Assembly: GCA_963920525.1 (NCBI GenBank)
Contig: OY986435.1
Span: 176,856,266-176,920,265 of the forward strand
Direction: 5' to 3'
DNA length: 64,000 bases
From: Dichetophora obliterata
Taxonomy: Eukaryota; Arthropoda; Insecta; Diptera; Sciomyzidae
Position numbers and translations under genes: made by a program. The notes beneath the pieces were generated by a model that saw only the letters and a program-made list of their open reading frames with translations, was not told where the DNA came from and did no database searches. Numbering within the stretch: the first letter of the stretch is position 1; each line of letters starts with the position of its first letter. Below, piece by piece: positions 12,036 through 24,409 of the stretch.

Positions 12036-13445
12036 AACAATTTCTTGTCCGCTTTTTGCTTTTGATTGCGCTCAGAGACCCGCGACATTTTATGTTTAGC
12101 TTGTTAGTAAGTGTGGCAAAACATGCATTATTGCCTAGTTTTATCAACAAAATCATTGACCAATTATTATGGAATATCAAGTTTAAAGAGTTGCCATTAC
12201 TGCAAAAACGTTAAGCCCGATTGAAATCGCACACATTTATTTTCTTTTCTTCTCTCCTATTTATCACATTTAATCATGTGTTGATAATTATGAAATTTTA
12301 ATTGGATAACATGTAGAAAAGTATGCTTTATAACGGTATTTTTTATCTCACACACACATTCACCCATTCACACATTTTGTGCCGCATAAGTTGTTGTTTG
12401 TTGTTTGTTGTCATCAACAGAATTAGCTGCGTCTCTCAAGATAGATCGGCGTTTCACAGTCTTCCGAGTTCTTGTTTTTTCAATTAAAAAAAAACATTTA
12501 TTTTCTTCTTTTACATACATACGTATCAATGCTTTTATTAGTATGCTATGCATTGACTTGAACTTAAACAACAATTAACAATGGCACAATCCCCACTTTG
12601 CTGTTTTAAAATTCTAGCTACCGAAACTTGATTTTGTTGAACTTGATTTTGTTGGAAGTATATTCCTCTACCTCCTCATAATTTTCCATTATTGTCTTGC
12701 ATTAGATACAATCGTCTTGATTTATTTCTTTGAACTGCATTTTATTTGGTAGTAGTTACTAACAACTATAAACCGATCCGACTTTTTGCAACTCTACACA
12801 AAGTGAAGTGCTACAGTTAATCGCTGAAGTGCGTCAAACTAGTTTCGTTTTGTGTTGGCAACGCTTTATTTTGTTGAATGCGACAAATGCATTCATTAAC
12901 CATTTGTGCAACTTTTTCTTTTTGAGCCTGTTCAACGCTCTAGTGATCATAAAGCGCTCTAGAAAAAAGTTTTGATAAACGCTTGTTCAATTTTAAATGG
13001 AATGAAAATGTGTTACGGGAAATTTTTCACTCTACTTTTTATGAGCCTTGAAACATTGATTTTGGCCAAGGCTGCCTTAGTTGAAAAATTTTATAATGCA
13101 TTATTAGTAAAGAAGGGACAGTCAAGTAAAACACGTGTACACGGAAAAAATAGTTTTCTTATATTGAGAAATCAATTTGCTTGACTCAAGATTACGACAA
13201 ATCAGTTTAAATTTACTTGAATCAGGCATAAAAAAACTAATTTTTAGAGCACAAGTTAATATTTCTTATGCCGTGGTTATGCTAGCCAAACATGTTTGGT
13301 GTTCATTTTCGTTCGTTTCTTCTCTTCGCTGAAATGTTTCTTTGGTGGTTACGCTATGTTTGTTGCACAGTTGCATATTATGTTATAATAGGTCAAACAC
13401 AAATTTCGCCCTTGGCGGAAAGCTGCAAGCATTGTAAGCATTAAC
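12036..13445. other. AT-rich non-coding DNA
   Basis: No gene was recognised. TTGTTGTTTGTTGTTTGTTG occurs near 12390-12412. Possible short repeat edges (ACACGGAAAAAA near 13140) were seen without partners. Confidence 0.4.
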
Positions 13446-13929
13446 TTAACCCTTTTAGTGGATTTGCCCATATATTGGACACATCAGAAAGTAATTCTTA
13501 TATCAGTTTTGCAACGTTTTTTTTAAATCAAATCGTTTGGTTCTGTGAAAAAAAACAAACCAAGATGATTAAAAAAATTTAGATAGATATTTGACATAAA
13601 AGTCAGTTGGATTTTCGATTTTGTGCTGAAAAAATGCAAAAAAAATCTTTTTGTTGCCTATTTTTTAAGAAAAAATCAACCGGACAAAAATCAAATTTAT
13701 TTTTTTTGTATCTTTTTATGGCTTTACCGATAAGAATATTAAAAGGGTTTAAAAAAAAGATCTAAAGGGTTGAAAAAACTTCAAGGGATTACAAAAAAAA
13801 AATGTTGTTCCGAGCAGAGATAAAAATCAAAGCTATGTTTTTTTCATCTTTTAAGGAACTAAGTGAGGGGAATATTATCTCAAAAAAATTATTTTTTTCT
13901 TAGTTTAGTCTAGCCATTGAAAGGGTTAA
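13446..13929. mobile_element. TTAA-flanked piggyBac-like MITE, copy 2
   Basis: The element is 13450-13925 with exact TTAA on both flanks. Its ends are CCCTTTTAGTGG and the complement of CCCTTTCAATGG. It is inverted relative to 8374-8902. A third, truncated copy is visible at about 24640-24782. There is no ORF. Confidence 0.75.
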
Positions 13930-13944
13930 AATCAAATTTGACTT

Positions 13945-14018
13945 TAACCATTCCGTGAATTGAACCCACGTTCTCTCGTGTGCTTGTCCGGCTTCTTACC
14001 CATTCGTCTATCGAGTTA
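13945..14018 (-). repeat. tRNA-like module, minus strand
   Basis: On the minus strand it has an A-box-like TAGACGAATGGG and a B-box-like GGTTCAATTCACGG, preceded by GAGAACGTG. It starts 16-20 bp after the TTAA of the neighbouring MITE. Stem pairing is poor. It is related to the fragment at 9856-9910. Confidence 0.45.
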
Positions 14019-14869
14019 ACAAATTTTCGCTTACTTTACAAATACAAGCACGCATTCGGGGACATGGGCTCAAATTAAAATTAGATTTTAATTTAGATTT
14101 ATTTTTACAAATTTTTTTATTAATGTCAAATTTTCCTTAAAATATTTTTAAAAATTACTTTATACAAAAATATAATAAAAGACTAAGGATTTTCTCTAGA
14201 AATGTTTACATATAATATGATATGAAAAGCTTATTGCAAAAAAATGATAAGCCACATAAAAATCGTCTTAAAATAATCGACTTTAAAGTTTTAAAAAATA
14301 TATGTTTAGTATGTAGAAGTGGAATCGAACACGGAAACTTTTACAAATAGGTTCGTAATTTAATAAGAAATAGCAAAAATCTTTTCAGTTCTTGTTGCTA
14401 ATGCATAAAAAATTCATTTTTCAGATCATGTGGCTTATCACGTTATTGCAATAAGTCCTTCATAGGTAAACAGTTTGAATCCAGCTCGGAAAAAAAGTAT
14501 TATTGTATAAAAGGTTTTAAACGAAAATTCAGACACCGGCCCAGTAAAAAAATGCACGAATATTTTGTTCATTTTTTTTTTTTAACTTGAAGTCATTACC
14601 ATTAAACCTTAAAAATTTACAAGATTGTATTAAACATCCTCAATTCAGACAAACACACCTCAGCTGGATTCTTTAGTACTTTAAAAAAAAAAATAAAAAA
14701 AAAAAAAAAAAAAATTTAGTAGATTCTTTAGTAGGTGTCGAAAAATCCAATAATGCTCGGGTGGGTATAAAGTATAAAGATATGTAATAGAAACAAAGTT
14801 ATACATTCTATCAAATCTTTAACACCTACGCACTGCATAACACAACAATAATATTGAGAACTTTTTTCC
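14019..14869. other. AT-rich DNA with poly(A) tract and B-box-like scrap
   Basis: 14467-14490 reads GTAAACAGTTTGAATCCAGC, similar to the 3' part of the tRNA-like modules. An almost pure A tract spans about 14681-14715, flanked by two copies of GATTCTTTAGTA (14668 and 14730). No gene was seen before 14870. Confidence 0.4.
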
Positions 14870-15232
14870 ATGGACAAAAAAAGAGAAAAGCAGACTAAAC
14901 TCACAGTACAAAACCAACAACAAAGATATAATGCAAAGAACGACAACGACGATAGAGACGTTTATAACCTATCCTACATGTCTGTCAGCAGAGTGCCAAG
15001 AAATGTGAAATGGACCAGAAGGGGAGGGAAAGTGCTAAAAGCAGTCTATCCTATTAATTCTGAGCCACAAAACTATTATGTAATGAACACCACCAATCAA
15101 TCAAGCGCTAACAACAACAACAATTACAACAAATGCATTGATCATACAAACTCCAACAACAACCAAAATAAGGCATGTAATAGAAAAAAAAAGATACCCC
15201 GCAAGATGTCGTTGCATGATATATCAAGCTGA
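14870..15232 (+). pseudogene. unrecognised basic, N/Q-rich ORF, probably decayed
   Basis: Encodes about 120 residues starting MDKKREKQTK, with a less repetitive core (VSRVPRNVKWTRRGGKVLK), an Asn-rich stretch and a basic end KKKIPRKMSLHDISS. I do not recognise the family. An in-frame TGA lies just upstream, so the ATG is a credible start. Just past the stop, a shifted frame continues plausibly with LSDDSNTSTSDIALVKEKQ and, after another stop, KQRRSKTKLQDAVLPTNSN. This suggests a longer coding region broken by a frameshift and a stop. Composition is more protein-like than the surrounding AT-rich frames, but a chance ORF is not excluded. Confidence 0.35.
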
Positions 15233-15592
15233 GTGACGACAGCAACACCTCGACTTCAGACATAGCATTAGTTAAAGAAAAACAAAACATAAAATAAAGG
15301 AGCGGCTTTGAGCCTGAATCCAAACAGAGACGAAGCAAAACCAAGCTGCAAGATGCAGTGTTGCCAACAAATTCAAATAAAAAAGCAACGACTTTCAAAA
15401 GGAAATGTGTAATTTTGTCAAAAAAGGTACTAAAAAACAAATCGGAAAACATTTTCAATGGCATTTTCGGCATGAATTAGCCATCGAGCAGCACTGTTCA
15501 TTGTTAAAAACTAACTCATCACTAGTATAAATAATTCTCACACAGTTTGGCATCTCTGTCTAAACAGCTGATAACTAGACTGCGGATTTTTA

Positions 15593-15833
15593 TGCAATTG
15601 CATATATGTTGCATATTCTGCATATTGCATATATTCTGCATATGGTATGTATCCTGAATACGCTGCATATATCTTGCATACGTTGCATACAACTTGCATA
15701 TGTTGCATATATCTTGCATACTTTGCATACAACTTGCATACGCTGCACACAATTTGCATACAACTTGCATACAACTTGCATACAACTTGTATACAATGCT
15801 GTGTATGCAAAATTTGCATATGTTGCATATATC
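15593..15833. repeat. TTGCATAC minisatellite
   Basis: Many imperfect repeats of TTGCATACAAC and GTTGCATATATC. Because the unit lacks stop codons, several overlapping open frames appear on both strands with CMQVVCKLYA-type repeats. These are by-products of the repeat, not genes. Related repeats occur at the other end of the same element (18605-18672). Confidence 0.85.
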
Positions 15834-16873
15834 ATGTCGATAAGCAATAATCGCTTAAGTCGACTTAAGACAAAACTGCGTTATACATATATGAAGCTAT
15901 GCTCCACGCATGTAACACTATGAACACACAAAATCTGGAGCTTATTGAGTTACCTAAGCAAAAACTATGGCACTAAAACTAAAGACCTTTTCATATAACT
16001 TATATGGTGATTGAAAACTTTGAAGAAAGATTTCTCGAAACTTGCTTCATTGCCGAAATTTCAGAAATCAGAAATTTCCGACGAGATAAAGTGAGCGACC
16101 GTTTGTAATTTTTCGTTTTTTTCACATGCATCTGTCAAGATTAAATTCGCCATTGCTTCATTTCGTTGGTGGGCTTGTTACCTAAACAAATAATTATGTT
16201 AAAAAACTTGTGCTTGCTGCCTTTTAATAGAAAAATAATGCCAAAAAAGGAGCAAAACTAAATTATATGATCAGCTTCAAAAAAATTAATAATAATTTTT
16301 AGCTTTTAGGAGGGATTTGACAGAATGTTCTTCTTTTTATCGAAATCATCATATTCAAAACGAATCACACTCATTAAACAGGTTTCCCTTTGGTTTTTAA
16401 GCAGTGAAGTGAATACCCTTAATAACTATAATTATATCGTTTTAGTTAAATAAGAACACTCAATGGGACACATGTGGTCCGTCAGGTCAGTATTGAAAGT
16501 GTTAAGCTGTTATTGCTTATCGGCACAGATATATTGCATACAACTTTTGCTATAATTTATCTACTTGTTTACAAAAATGCTGTTTTTTATTCCATGCAAA
16601 TAAAGATTTTATGAGTAGTATTTGATTATTTTGTTTTGTAATACTGTTGGGATTCTATTTTTTAATATTTTTTTTTTCACAATAAGAATTCAAAACATGG
16701 AATTATTATATAAAAAAGTTAAATGAAACTATTATTATATTATATAAAAAAATACAAAATAATTTTTTAATTTTGTCACCAAAAGATCCGTCACTGATTT
16801 ATATCGCAATTTAACAAAGGTACTTTTTTAAATAATATTTGTTATTGTTTTTGCTCTCATCTGTAAATATGTG

Positions 16874-18397
16874 TAAGGGCGCATTTATAGTGACTGCTGG
16901 TTGCTGGGCCGGACCGAGCTGGAAACGCGTCCTGCTAAAAGCAGCTGGAAGTGCGTATAGTGCGCGCTTGTCGCTGGTGACTTGTTTCAGCTGGTTTATG
17001 ACTATTTTGGGTTTGTTTGTATATTTTAGTTTTTTTTTGTTTATTTTAGCAACCCAAGCATCAAAAAAGCCACATGATTTCGTTCATTCATTTTGCTTTC
17101 TTCAAACCAACAAGTGCAGAGACGAAAATGCGAAAAACGCTGCTGAAACGCGCTTCCTGCAACTGCAAGTCGTTTCAAGTCACTTGAGGTACCAGCTTGT
17201 TTCGACTTTTTTCGCAAGTGTTTTCTGCTGGTTTTTGTTGCCTTCTTGTTGTGTTTTTATTTCAATTTTTTTTTTTTTTACAAAAAAGAAGATCGTAGAA
17301 AGAACGCACATTATAAAAAAGTACATCAGCTGCTGGCCCAAGACTTTTTGATGCTATGGCTCAGCGAAAACGCACTTCAAGCCGCATGAAGCCACTTGAT
17401 CATCCAACTCGTTTTAACTTTTTTAACTTTTTTCTTTAGGTTTTGTTTTTGTTGTATTATTTTTGATATTGCAACAAAGCAATACAAAACTAATCTAAAC
17501 AAAGTTGCTATATCTTGTAGCTACTATTTTTGTTTGTTTACTTTTGATTTTTAAATTAAACGGAAAGGAAGAGCGCACATAAGAAAATTTGATAATCTTC
17601 GATTCTCTGTTTTAGATGAAACGCACTTGCAGCCGCTAATCGACGAATTGCTTCACCAGCTGGTTTAGCTTTTTTCACTATTTCTCTTTTTGTTTTCTGT
17701 GTGCAACAGTTGATAGAAATTTATCTTCGTTGCTTCTTTAAAGTGCTGTTTCTGTGTATATTTTTTGCGGTCAAGAAAATACAGCATAACAACTGAGCGC
17801 AATTTCGTGTTCTTGTATGCTTATTACTTTTCTTGTTGGTCTTCTTTGTTGCTATCGTGTGGTTCTTTGTTTTTTGAATGAATGAATTCAAGGAAATACA
17901 GAATCGATCGCGACGCTGGCAGTCAAGTGTGCTACAATTTGTTATTTTTTCGTATATCAATATTTTCCGAGGAATTTAGTTTGCTAGCGCCAACGTTGCC
18001 AGCTTTGTGGGAAAAATCCCTTTTCATTCGTTTGTTCATTTTACACACTTGCTTTCGTGCACAAGAAAAACAAAGAAAAGACGTAGAAAAGGAGCAACAG
18101 CAAAAACAACAAAAAAATTGTTTTCTTTGTTTCTTTATCCATTTCATGGTATTGAACGAAAGTAATAAGCAAGCAACGTGTAAAATGAATCAAAATACAA
18201 GTAAACCGTGCGAGCGAGCGAGAAAGCAACAATCGGGAAGATGGAAACCAGCGCACAAGTCACTTGAAGTTGCAAGCTCGGCTGGCACTATACGCACTTT
18301 GAGCTTGTTTCATATGATTGTATGTGCAGCGTTTTCCAGCTTTCCTTCTCGGTTCGGTCCGGTCCAGCAACAAGTCGCCACTATAAATGCGCCCTAA
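16874..18397. mobile_element. PIF/Harbinger-like MITE, 1518 bp, TAA target duplication
   Basis: The element proper is 16877-18394 with TAA at 16874-16876 and 18395-18397. The ends are GGGCGCATTTATAGTG and its complement. Similarity continues inward for more than 100 bp, with gaps, through GCTGGAC/CGGACCGAGCTGG and AAGTGCGTATAGTGC words. The interior has three degenerate same-strand repeats (about 17140, 17360 and 17610) built on GAAACGCACTT..AGCCGC. Two open stretches of about 170 codons (16839 and 17882) straddle its ends or repeats and look spurious. A 3-bp TAA duplication with GGG ends fits PIF/Harbinger. Confidence 0.75.
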
Positions 18398-18604
18398 CTG
18401 TTTAAAATCACTCACTCTCTTCTTGTTTATCTGTGGCCTGATAAGTTCAGTATATTTCTAAAAAAGTTAAGTAAAATTATTGCACACACTCTTTAAACAC
18501 ACGAATAAAGTAAAAAGTAATTGTTGTTATATATTAAAAAAATACCTTAAATTTTTTTTGATTACAATAAAAACGGAAATTTTAGATTTTTTCAAGTCGA
18601 AAGT

Positions 18605-18672
18605 TTTTGCATATGCTTTGCATATTATTTGTATATAACTTGCATATAACTTGCATATAATTTGCATATAAA
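18605..18672. repeat. GCATAT/TTGCATATAA subterminal repeats
   Basis: Four to five units of ACTTGCATATA form the right-hand counterpart of the 15593-15833 minisatellite in the same hAT-like element. Confidence 0.7.
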
Positions 18673-18770
18673 AAACTCTAGTAAACTCTATACCATATAG
18701 GAATATACGTTAAAACAATTATTTTGAGAAAAAACAATTTCTGCATAAAAATCCGCTGTCTACTGATAAC

Positions 18771-21156
18771 GCTACACGTGTTTCTGTGTTTCCTCGTTTA
18801 TTTAAGCATTATTTCGATTAAACGGATGGGTTCATTTTCCAAAAGTATTCTAGAACCTCCGTGCAAGGCCATATTCTGATTCTTGGATGCAATATAAGGT
18901 CGTGACTCAAAAAAAATTCCAGAAAAATCTCAAATGGGATTAGCGCCGCTAAAAAACGTGAATTTGAAGAAGTATAAAATGGATGTTTTAAATCGAGTTT
19001 CCTATTTACATTTGAGTCATACAAAAACTTTTTACCATAACATATTTTACTGTTAAATTGTTCGTTTAATCCGAATATGCCATAAATTCTTACAAAAATT
19101 AGTCCTTGACCCCATATTAGCCTACTTTATTAAGAATTTCCTAGTTTTTGCATTAGCATAGGTATCGTTACTATATCGCAATGCTATCGTTATTATAATA
19201 CCGTTATGATATCTAGTATTTTTTAATATAGGTATCGTTACGATATCGAAATGCTACTGTTACTTGTACTATAGGGACGCGTATTTGTGTGTTAAGATGT
19301 CGTAACGATATCGTCAGACTATCATAAACTTTTTCTACCAAGATATGGTTTGCTGGGATATAGGATATCTGTTAAAGTAAAAGTAATAGAAAAAGGTCTG
19401 GGCTTCGTTTTGTTATTTATCCACCGTAAATTTTACCGTCGTGAATGTGTTAATGAACTTTGTTTAAAAATTTAAAATAACTTTTATACAGAGGAGTTAT
19501 CCATATCCTAGAATTTTATAAAGAATATAAAAGCTAAAACAAAGAAAAAAATTATGTGTGTTTATTTCTCTTATATATTTTTCTTCAATTGTTTTAAATA
19601 CTTTTTTAAGTAAAGTTCTTCAAGCATATGATTTGTTAGGAAATAAAAATCCATATATTATTGAGACGTTTGAAACATTTTTAAGGTTTAAATTCAAAAC
19701 AATAAATTTATTTTTTTCAGGGCTTACCATAAAAAAGCACTGAAAGCACTAAAGATATAATAAAAATGCACCAAATGTAGTGTGTTTTAAAAAATTAGAC
19801 GAAAACACTGACTTGGCAACACTGATTAGATGCATGAAAAGTTATAGGCACGGCTAAAAAGTGGGCAAAAAGGCAGCAGTTGTGACATACTCGAATGCTT
19901 TACATGTTAATTCACAGGAATCTGAATGCCTATCACAGACAAATACAATCACTCACATACACACACACTCTGCCACACACATATTCACACATTTACTCAA
20001 TGAGTTGCATTAAATTGATTTCAACATCAATTTAGCTTGCTGGCTGATCCTTAACTTGAGATGCTCTATTTTGTGTGGTTGTTGTTCTTGGTATAGTATT
20101 CCATTTTTTTAGGGCATTGACGAGTGCTTATGTGTATGTGTGTGTGTGGCTTTGTTGTACTCTTTATGATGAGTCTTAATCCATTCGCTCACGCAACCTA
20201 ATTTCAACACATATCGGAGCCCATTAAGCGATTACAATTCAATTTATTTTAATTATAAAGTTTAGATTGTGAACACTTTTTTGTAATTTTATTTTTCCAT
20301 TTTGTTTTGCTGTCAATCAAAGAGTTAAGTTCCTAATCCCCCTGCTTACATGGGTTCTTGGTGCATCTGAATGAGTGAATCAACCGAAGCAATCGTTGCT
20401 AATATTTATGATGCGTTCAGTTAAGAGGCCTTAAAAGAAAATCCTTTGAAATGTTTTTACTTTTTAAAGGAATTTTTTTCGAGCCCCTTATTTTCAAAGA
20501 GTTTTAAGTGTCATTGCGTTTTTGTCAAGCGGATTTAAGAGAAGCATTGATGTGAAATACATTTTACATTAGGAGCGCATTATAAAAGAGGTTTTATTTT
20601 TTGTTGAAGATGGCAGCATTTTTAAATTCTTAAAGCATCACGTGGTGAAATTTGAGTAAAATGAAGTCCTGTTAATAAGCTGTTAATAAGCCGTGTGCGA
20701 ACGTTTTTGATTATGAATTTATACAAGAATTAGTATAACGTAGAATAACAAGAATAACGTAGTAGACATTTTGCGGTCGCAATACCCTCCTTTTTGTTGT
20801 GTTTATTTTTACACAAGACACTTATAAACTATTAGTTAACTGATACAGTGAAAATACACTGAAACTTTACACTACTCCTTTTCAAAATGCCCCTTGAGTT
20901 GTTATTCTTAAATTTTCTTTGTTAGCTGTCTAAAATGATTCAAGCATGCTACATATGCTTTATTTTCAATTTGTCAATTACATATATATTTTTAAATGTT
21001 ATTTTGTGCAATAAATGTATTATTAATGGTAATTGTAGAATAGTAAGTTTCGTATAGTTCTTTAATATCTAAGAAATAAAAATATTAAGAAAATTCTTCT
21101 CCACGGTGCGCCAGCGAAAAATTTAAATGAGAAGAGGAACAACTTCGAGCTTTGAA
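18771..21156. other. AT-rich non-coding DNA with microsatellites
   Basis: GGTATCGTTACGATATCG-like words are tandem at about 19160-19300. CA-rich (19955-19990) and GT-rich (20128-20150) microsatellites are present. No gene was recognised; parts look single-copy. Confidence 0.4.
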
Positions 21157-22922
21157 TATATGGGCAAATCTACGGCATAGTACGATTCCATGTCACTTAG
21201 GCTTTTAACCACTTTAAGAGCAATATATAACATCCTAAAGTTTTATAATTATGCTGTTAATGTGGTCTACTGAGCTAAGGTCTAGCCTAATTTACCCTAA
21301 TTTTGCTTGTAACTTTCGAAAGTTGTTCAACTCTTTTGGCTATAACTTTTTCAGCATAAAAGGAAACCGTTCTAATCCTTTTGTGGATGATAATAATGAT
21401 GTTGCAAAATCTTCTATATGTTGTAAAAAGCATGTGCCATCAGTGAGGAATAAATGGTCCATGCGTGCATATCATGAAATTTCATATTTTTTAAAGAGCA
21501 CATTCGCAGTTTGAGAAATAAATAGTGGCAGCCCTGTGTGATCGGTAAATATGAGTACTACTAATAGTGTGTGTAAGTGCTAAATAAATAGAATTATTAT
21601 TTTGGTGCCGAGAGCCAGTTTAGGTCAAATTTTGTTGATTTTCATAGGTTTTTTAAGCTTAACTTGCAATAGAACCAAAAGGGATAATTCGATCCCTTAT
21701 TATTAGCACTCTCACAAAACAATAGTGCCTATAAACTCTATGATATAAGCCAAATTTCAACCTTTAATTCTTTACACTGTGGATGTGCCAATCAATTAAA
21801 AAATTAATTTTTAGCGTTCTGTTGAGTAAAAAGTACCGTAAAGCTAAAAACGTCATCCGATCTATTTAGCACTTTCACATAATAATTGCAATGATCATAC
21901 AGAGAATTTAAGATATATTGGATGCCATAATTATCAAAACTTCTGGTGTGCCTTCCATTTTAAATTTGCCTTTTAGTGAATTTTGGAGAAAAAATTGTTG
22001 TAGATAATTCAATATTTTACCGATCCATTTAGCACTTTCACGTAATAATTGTCATGGTAATATCTACTATTTAAGATATATTTGACCCAATAATTCTTGA
22101 AACCGCTAATGTGCCACTTAATTTTGTTCTGCATTTTTAGAACAAACTTTAACATTTTCTAATATTTTTTTTCGTAATATGTACAGAATTATCATTCAAA
22201 AAGGCATAATCACATCACTTGTGCAAAGAAACATAAATTAGAATTATACATTCCTTGCTTCGTCTCTCTGCTTTACCTTTTAAAACAGCGACAACCTACA
22301 TCAACAATCAACACAACTTACTCTCAACATTCCAGCAGAGAAACGCTAACGGAGTTGTTTGATTGTTGAAAATGGTCTTTTGAGGACAAGAATGCAGTTA
22401 CTTCTAAAAAAATTAAAAATTAAATACTAAAAAATTAACATTATTATATTTAAAAATAAGTATTTATTTTCTTGTTAAATTAATTTTTTTATTAATAAAA
22501 CTTGTTTGAAAAAAATAAATAAAAAATTAACTATACTACTTAAAATCAATAATGGAAACATAGTACGACTATCCGTTCTCTATTACACTGTCAGTGCTCA
22601 TTGTAAACCTTAAAATATTTTTTATCTTAAATCAGGGTCAAAGTCTGTAAAAATAACTTAAAAATTACAAATTAAGATAATTCTTATCTTTAGCCTAAAT
22701 TTCCTCCAAAAAGCATATGTGTTGGGCAAACTTGGAACCCAAATTCAGACTTAGAACTTTACAAAATTTTACATTCTAAAAGTTCTGGGGTTTTTCGCTT
22801 ATATCTTTTTCAGCACTTGAAAAAAATGATGCACGCGAGCACATTATTTATTTTGAAATTTAATTTAAAATTTTTCATTTTTCAAAATTGAAATCGTACT
22901 ATTTCCTAGATTTGCCCATATA
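21157..22922. mobile_element. TIR element, about 1.76 kb, TA-flanked
   Basis: The element is 21159-22920. Its ends TATGGGCAAATCTA and, after a short gap, ATAGTACGATT are present in inverted form at the right. TA lies on both flanks. No transposase was found. An open stretch at 21251-21514 matches no family I know. A tandem repeat sits inside (21690-22150). Confidence 0.65.
21690..22150. repeat. tandem repeat, period about 160 bp
   Basis: Three units share CGATCYATTTAGCACTTTCAC, TAATAATTG and TTTAAGATATATT. They lie at about 21694, 21858 and 22020, and the first is the most diverged. Confidence 0.65.
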
Positions 22923-23535
22923 AGACAATAAAAAGTATTTAAACTCTATTAGAAAAAAAATCCTAAGAGCACTTTTTGAGAAAAGTGAAAAACAAAATGA
23001 GAAATTCTTTAATTAGGCCAGTAATAGTAGAATTTTGCTTGGAAATAATTCGCGCCAATTTACGAATTGTTTTTTTACAACTTAAGGCAGTATTCTAGTG
23101 TAGAGACCTCTTTTGTAGATCTGTAAAAAAGAAACAATATTTTTACTCTTATTTTTTTCATTATTTATTACGTGCTTATTAATATTTCAATAATACCTGC
23201 AAAAAAAAAATTAAACAAAATAAAAAATTAACAATTGAGAAAATTACAGGCTGGTGGATTGAGAGTGTTCCTTCATATTGACTCGATTTCAACCCTTCTA
23301 TTCATCTGAAAAAGGAATTGCTAATTAGTAAGATCAAAGGAAGCTTAGAGATAAAGTAATCCGTAGTCTTAGCTATAGGCGGTTGTATAGTATTTTCTAC
23401 TTAATACTATTTCTTAGCTATAGTATTTGTTTTACTTTTTTTCAAAATAATGAATTTCTTAAAAATATAAAACAAATTTTTACATAACCCTTATTTGGGC
23501 TATAGAGAGATACATAAAAAAGGCCCACATCAAAT
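22923..23535. other. AT-rich non-coding DNA
   Basis: No supported feature. A faint SPYxLDFNP-like translation near 23265-23300 recalls a Tc1 signature but is too weak to call. Confidence 0.35.
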
Positions 23536-24409
23536 TTAACCTTCACCTGGCCTCGTGGGGTATGTACATACCCCACGTTCTTTCTCGTTTTGATTTGTTT
23601 GTAATTTTTTTCTAGTTTTCCGGAGTTTTAATGAACGCTGATCTTTATTTTTTTTAACTTGAACTATTCTACAGTTTAAAGTGGTATCTAAAGATGATCT
23701 GTGAATTTTTTGGAGACAAAATAATCCATATATAAATTTTTACAAAGATTTTAATCACTGGGTATGTACCCCACGAGTCCAGTGGCGACATGTTGTAACT
23801 TCACTGTCGAAGCGAATATCGAAGCGAAGTTTTCGATCTGGCAGTATGTAATAATATTTTCGTTCGACAGGCGACGTGGTTTGTTTCGAAGTTATGTTCG
23901 AACATTTAACAGCTGCACGCAAGCTTTTTTCTGATACTTGGCACGCTAAATAACGTGAATCAATATTTTTAAAAATTGTTTTATTTATAAAAAATTTAAT
24001 TTAAACCAAAAATTATAAATTAGTTATTTTCAACAAATAACATTGTTTGGAAAAAATAAAGTCAACTTAATTTGAACAAACAGTTCTAAGGCAATCATAT
24101 ATATACTTTTATTAAAGACACTTCTTTTATCATTTCACTAACTTAAAATCACTATTTAACACTTCTGTGGTAAATAAATAATATATAATAAATAAAACCA
24201 AGCTTAAAGGGATAAATATTTCCATTTATATTTACTTCGCTTCTCGATCACTGCCTCCAAAATAAAGTGATATTTTATCGCAAATATCGCCTGTCGAAAG
24301 TGTTACAACATACCGACTTTTGATAATTTCGACAGCTTCGAAACTTTCGAAGTTACAACATGTTGCCGCAGGTATGTTACTCAGGATAAGTATGCCAGGT
24401 GAAGGTTAA
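23536..24409. mobile_element. TTAA-flanked element with an inner inverted-repeat insertion
   Basis: The element is 23540-24405 with TTAA on both flanks and ends CCTTCACCTGGC. Just inside the left end is the palindrome GTGGGGTATGTACATACCCCAC. A second inverted repeat, GGCRACATGTTGTAACTTC, brackets about 23787-24366 and looks like a separate MITE inserted in the first. No ORF is present. Confidence 0.65.

Larger units (their letters stand above)
15568..18770. mobile_element. hAT-like element with 8-bp TSD, minisatellite ends, and a nested insertion
   Basis: The element proper is 15576-18762. Its ends are TAGACTGCGGATTTTTATGCA and the complement with one change (TAGACAGCGG). Both flanks are CTGATAAC (15568-15575 and 18763-18770), an exact 8-bp duplication as made by hAT transposases. 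Just inside each end lies GCATAT/TTGCATACAAC-type repetitive DNA, probably subterminal repeats. Without the nested Harbinger-like MITE it would be about 1.67 kb. No transposase remains. Confidence 0.75.

Noticed and set aside
15522..15923. Cys/Tyr/His-rich repeat proteins on both strands
   Set aside because: Produced by the stop-free TTGCATAC minisatellite; several mutually overlapping frames cannot all be genes.
16839..18397. Two open frames of about 170 codons as genes
   Set aside because: They overlap the inverted ends and internal repeats of a TAA-flanked MITE, show no domain, and their sequence is Phe/Ser-rich chance coding.
23260..23330. Tc1 transposase scrap
   Set aside because: Resemblance to SPDLNP is weak and neighbouring frames carry no further motif.
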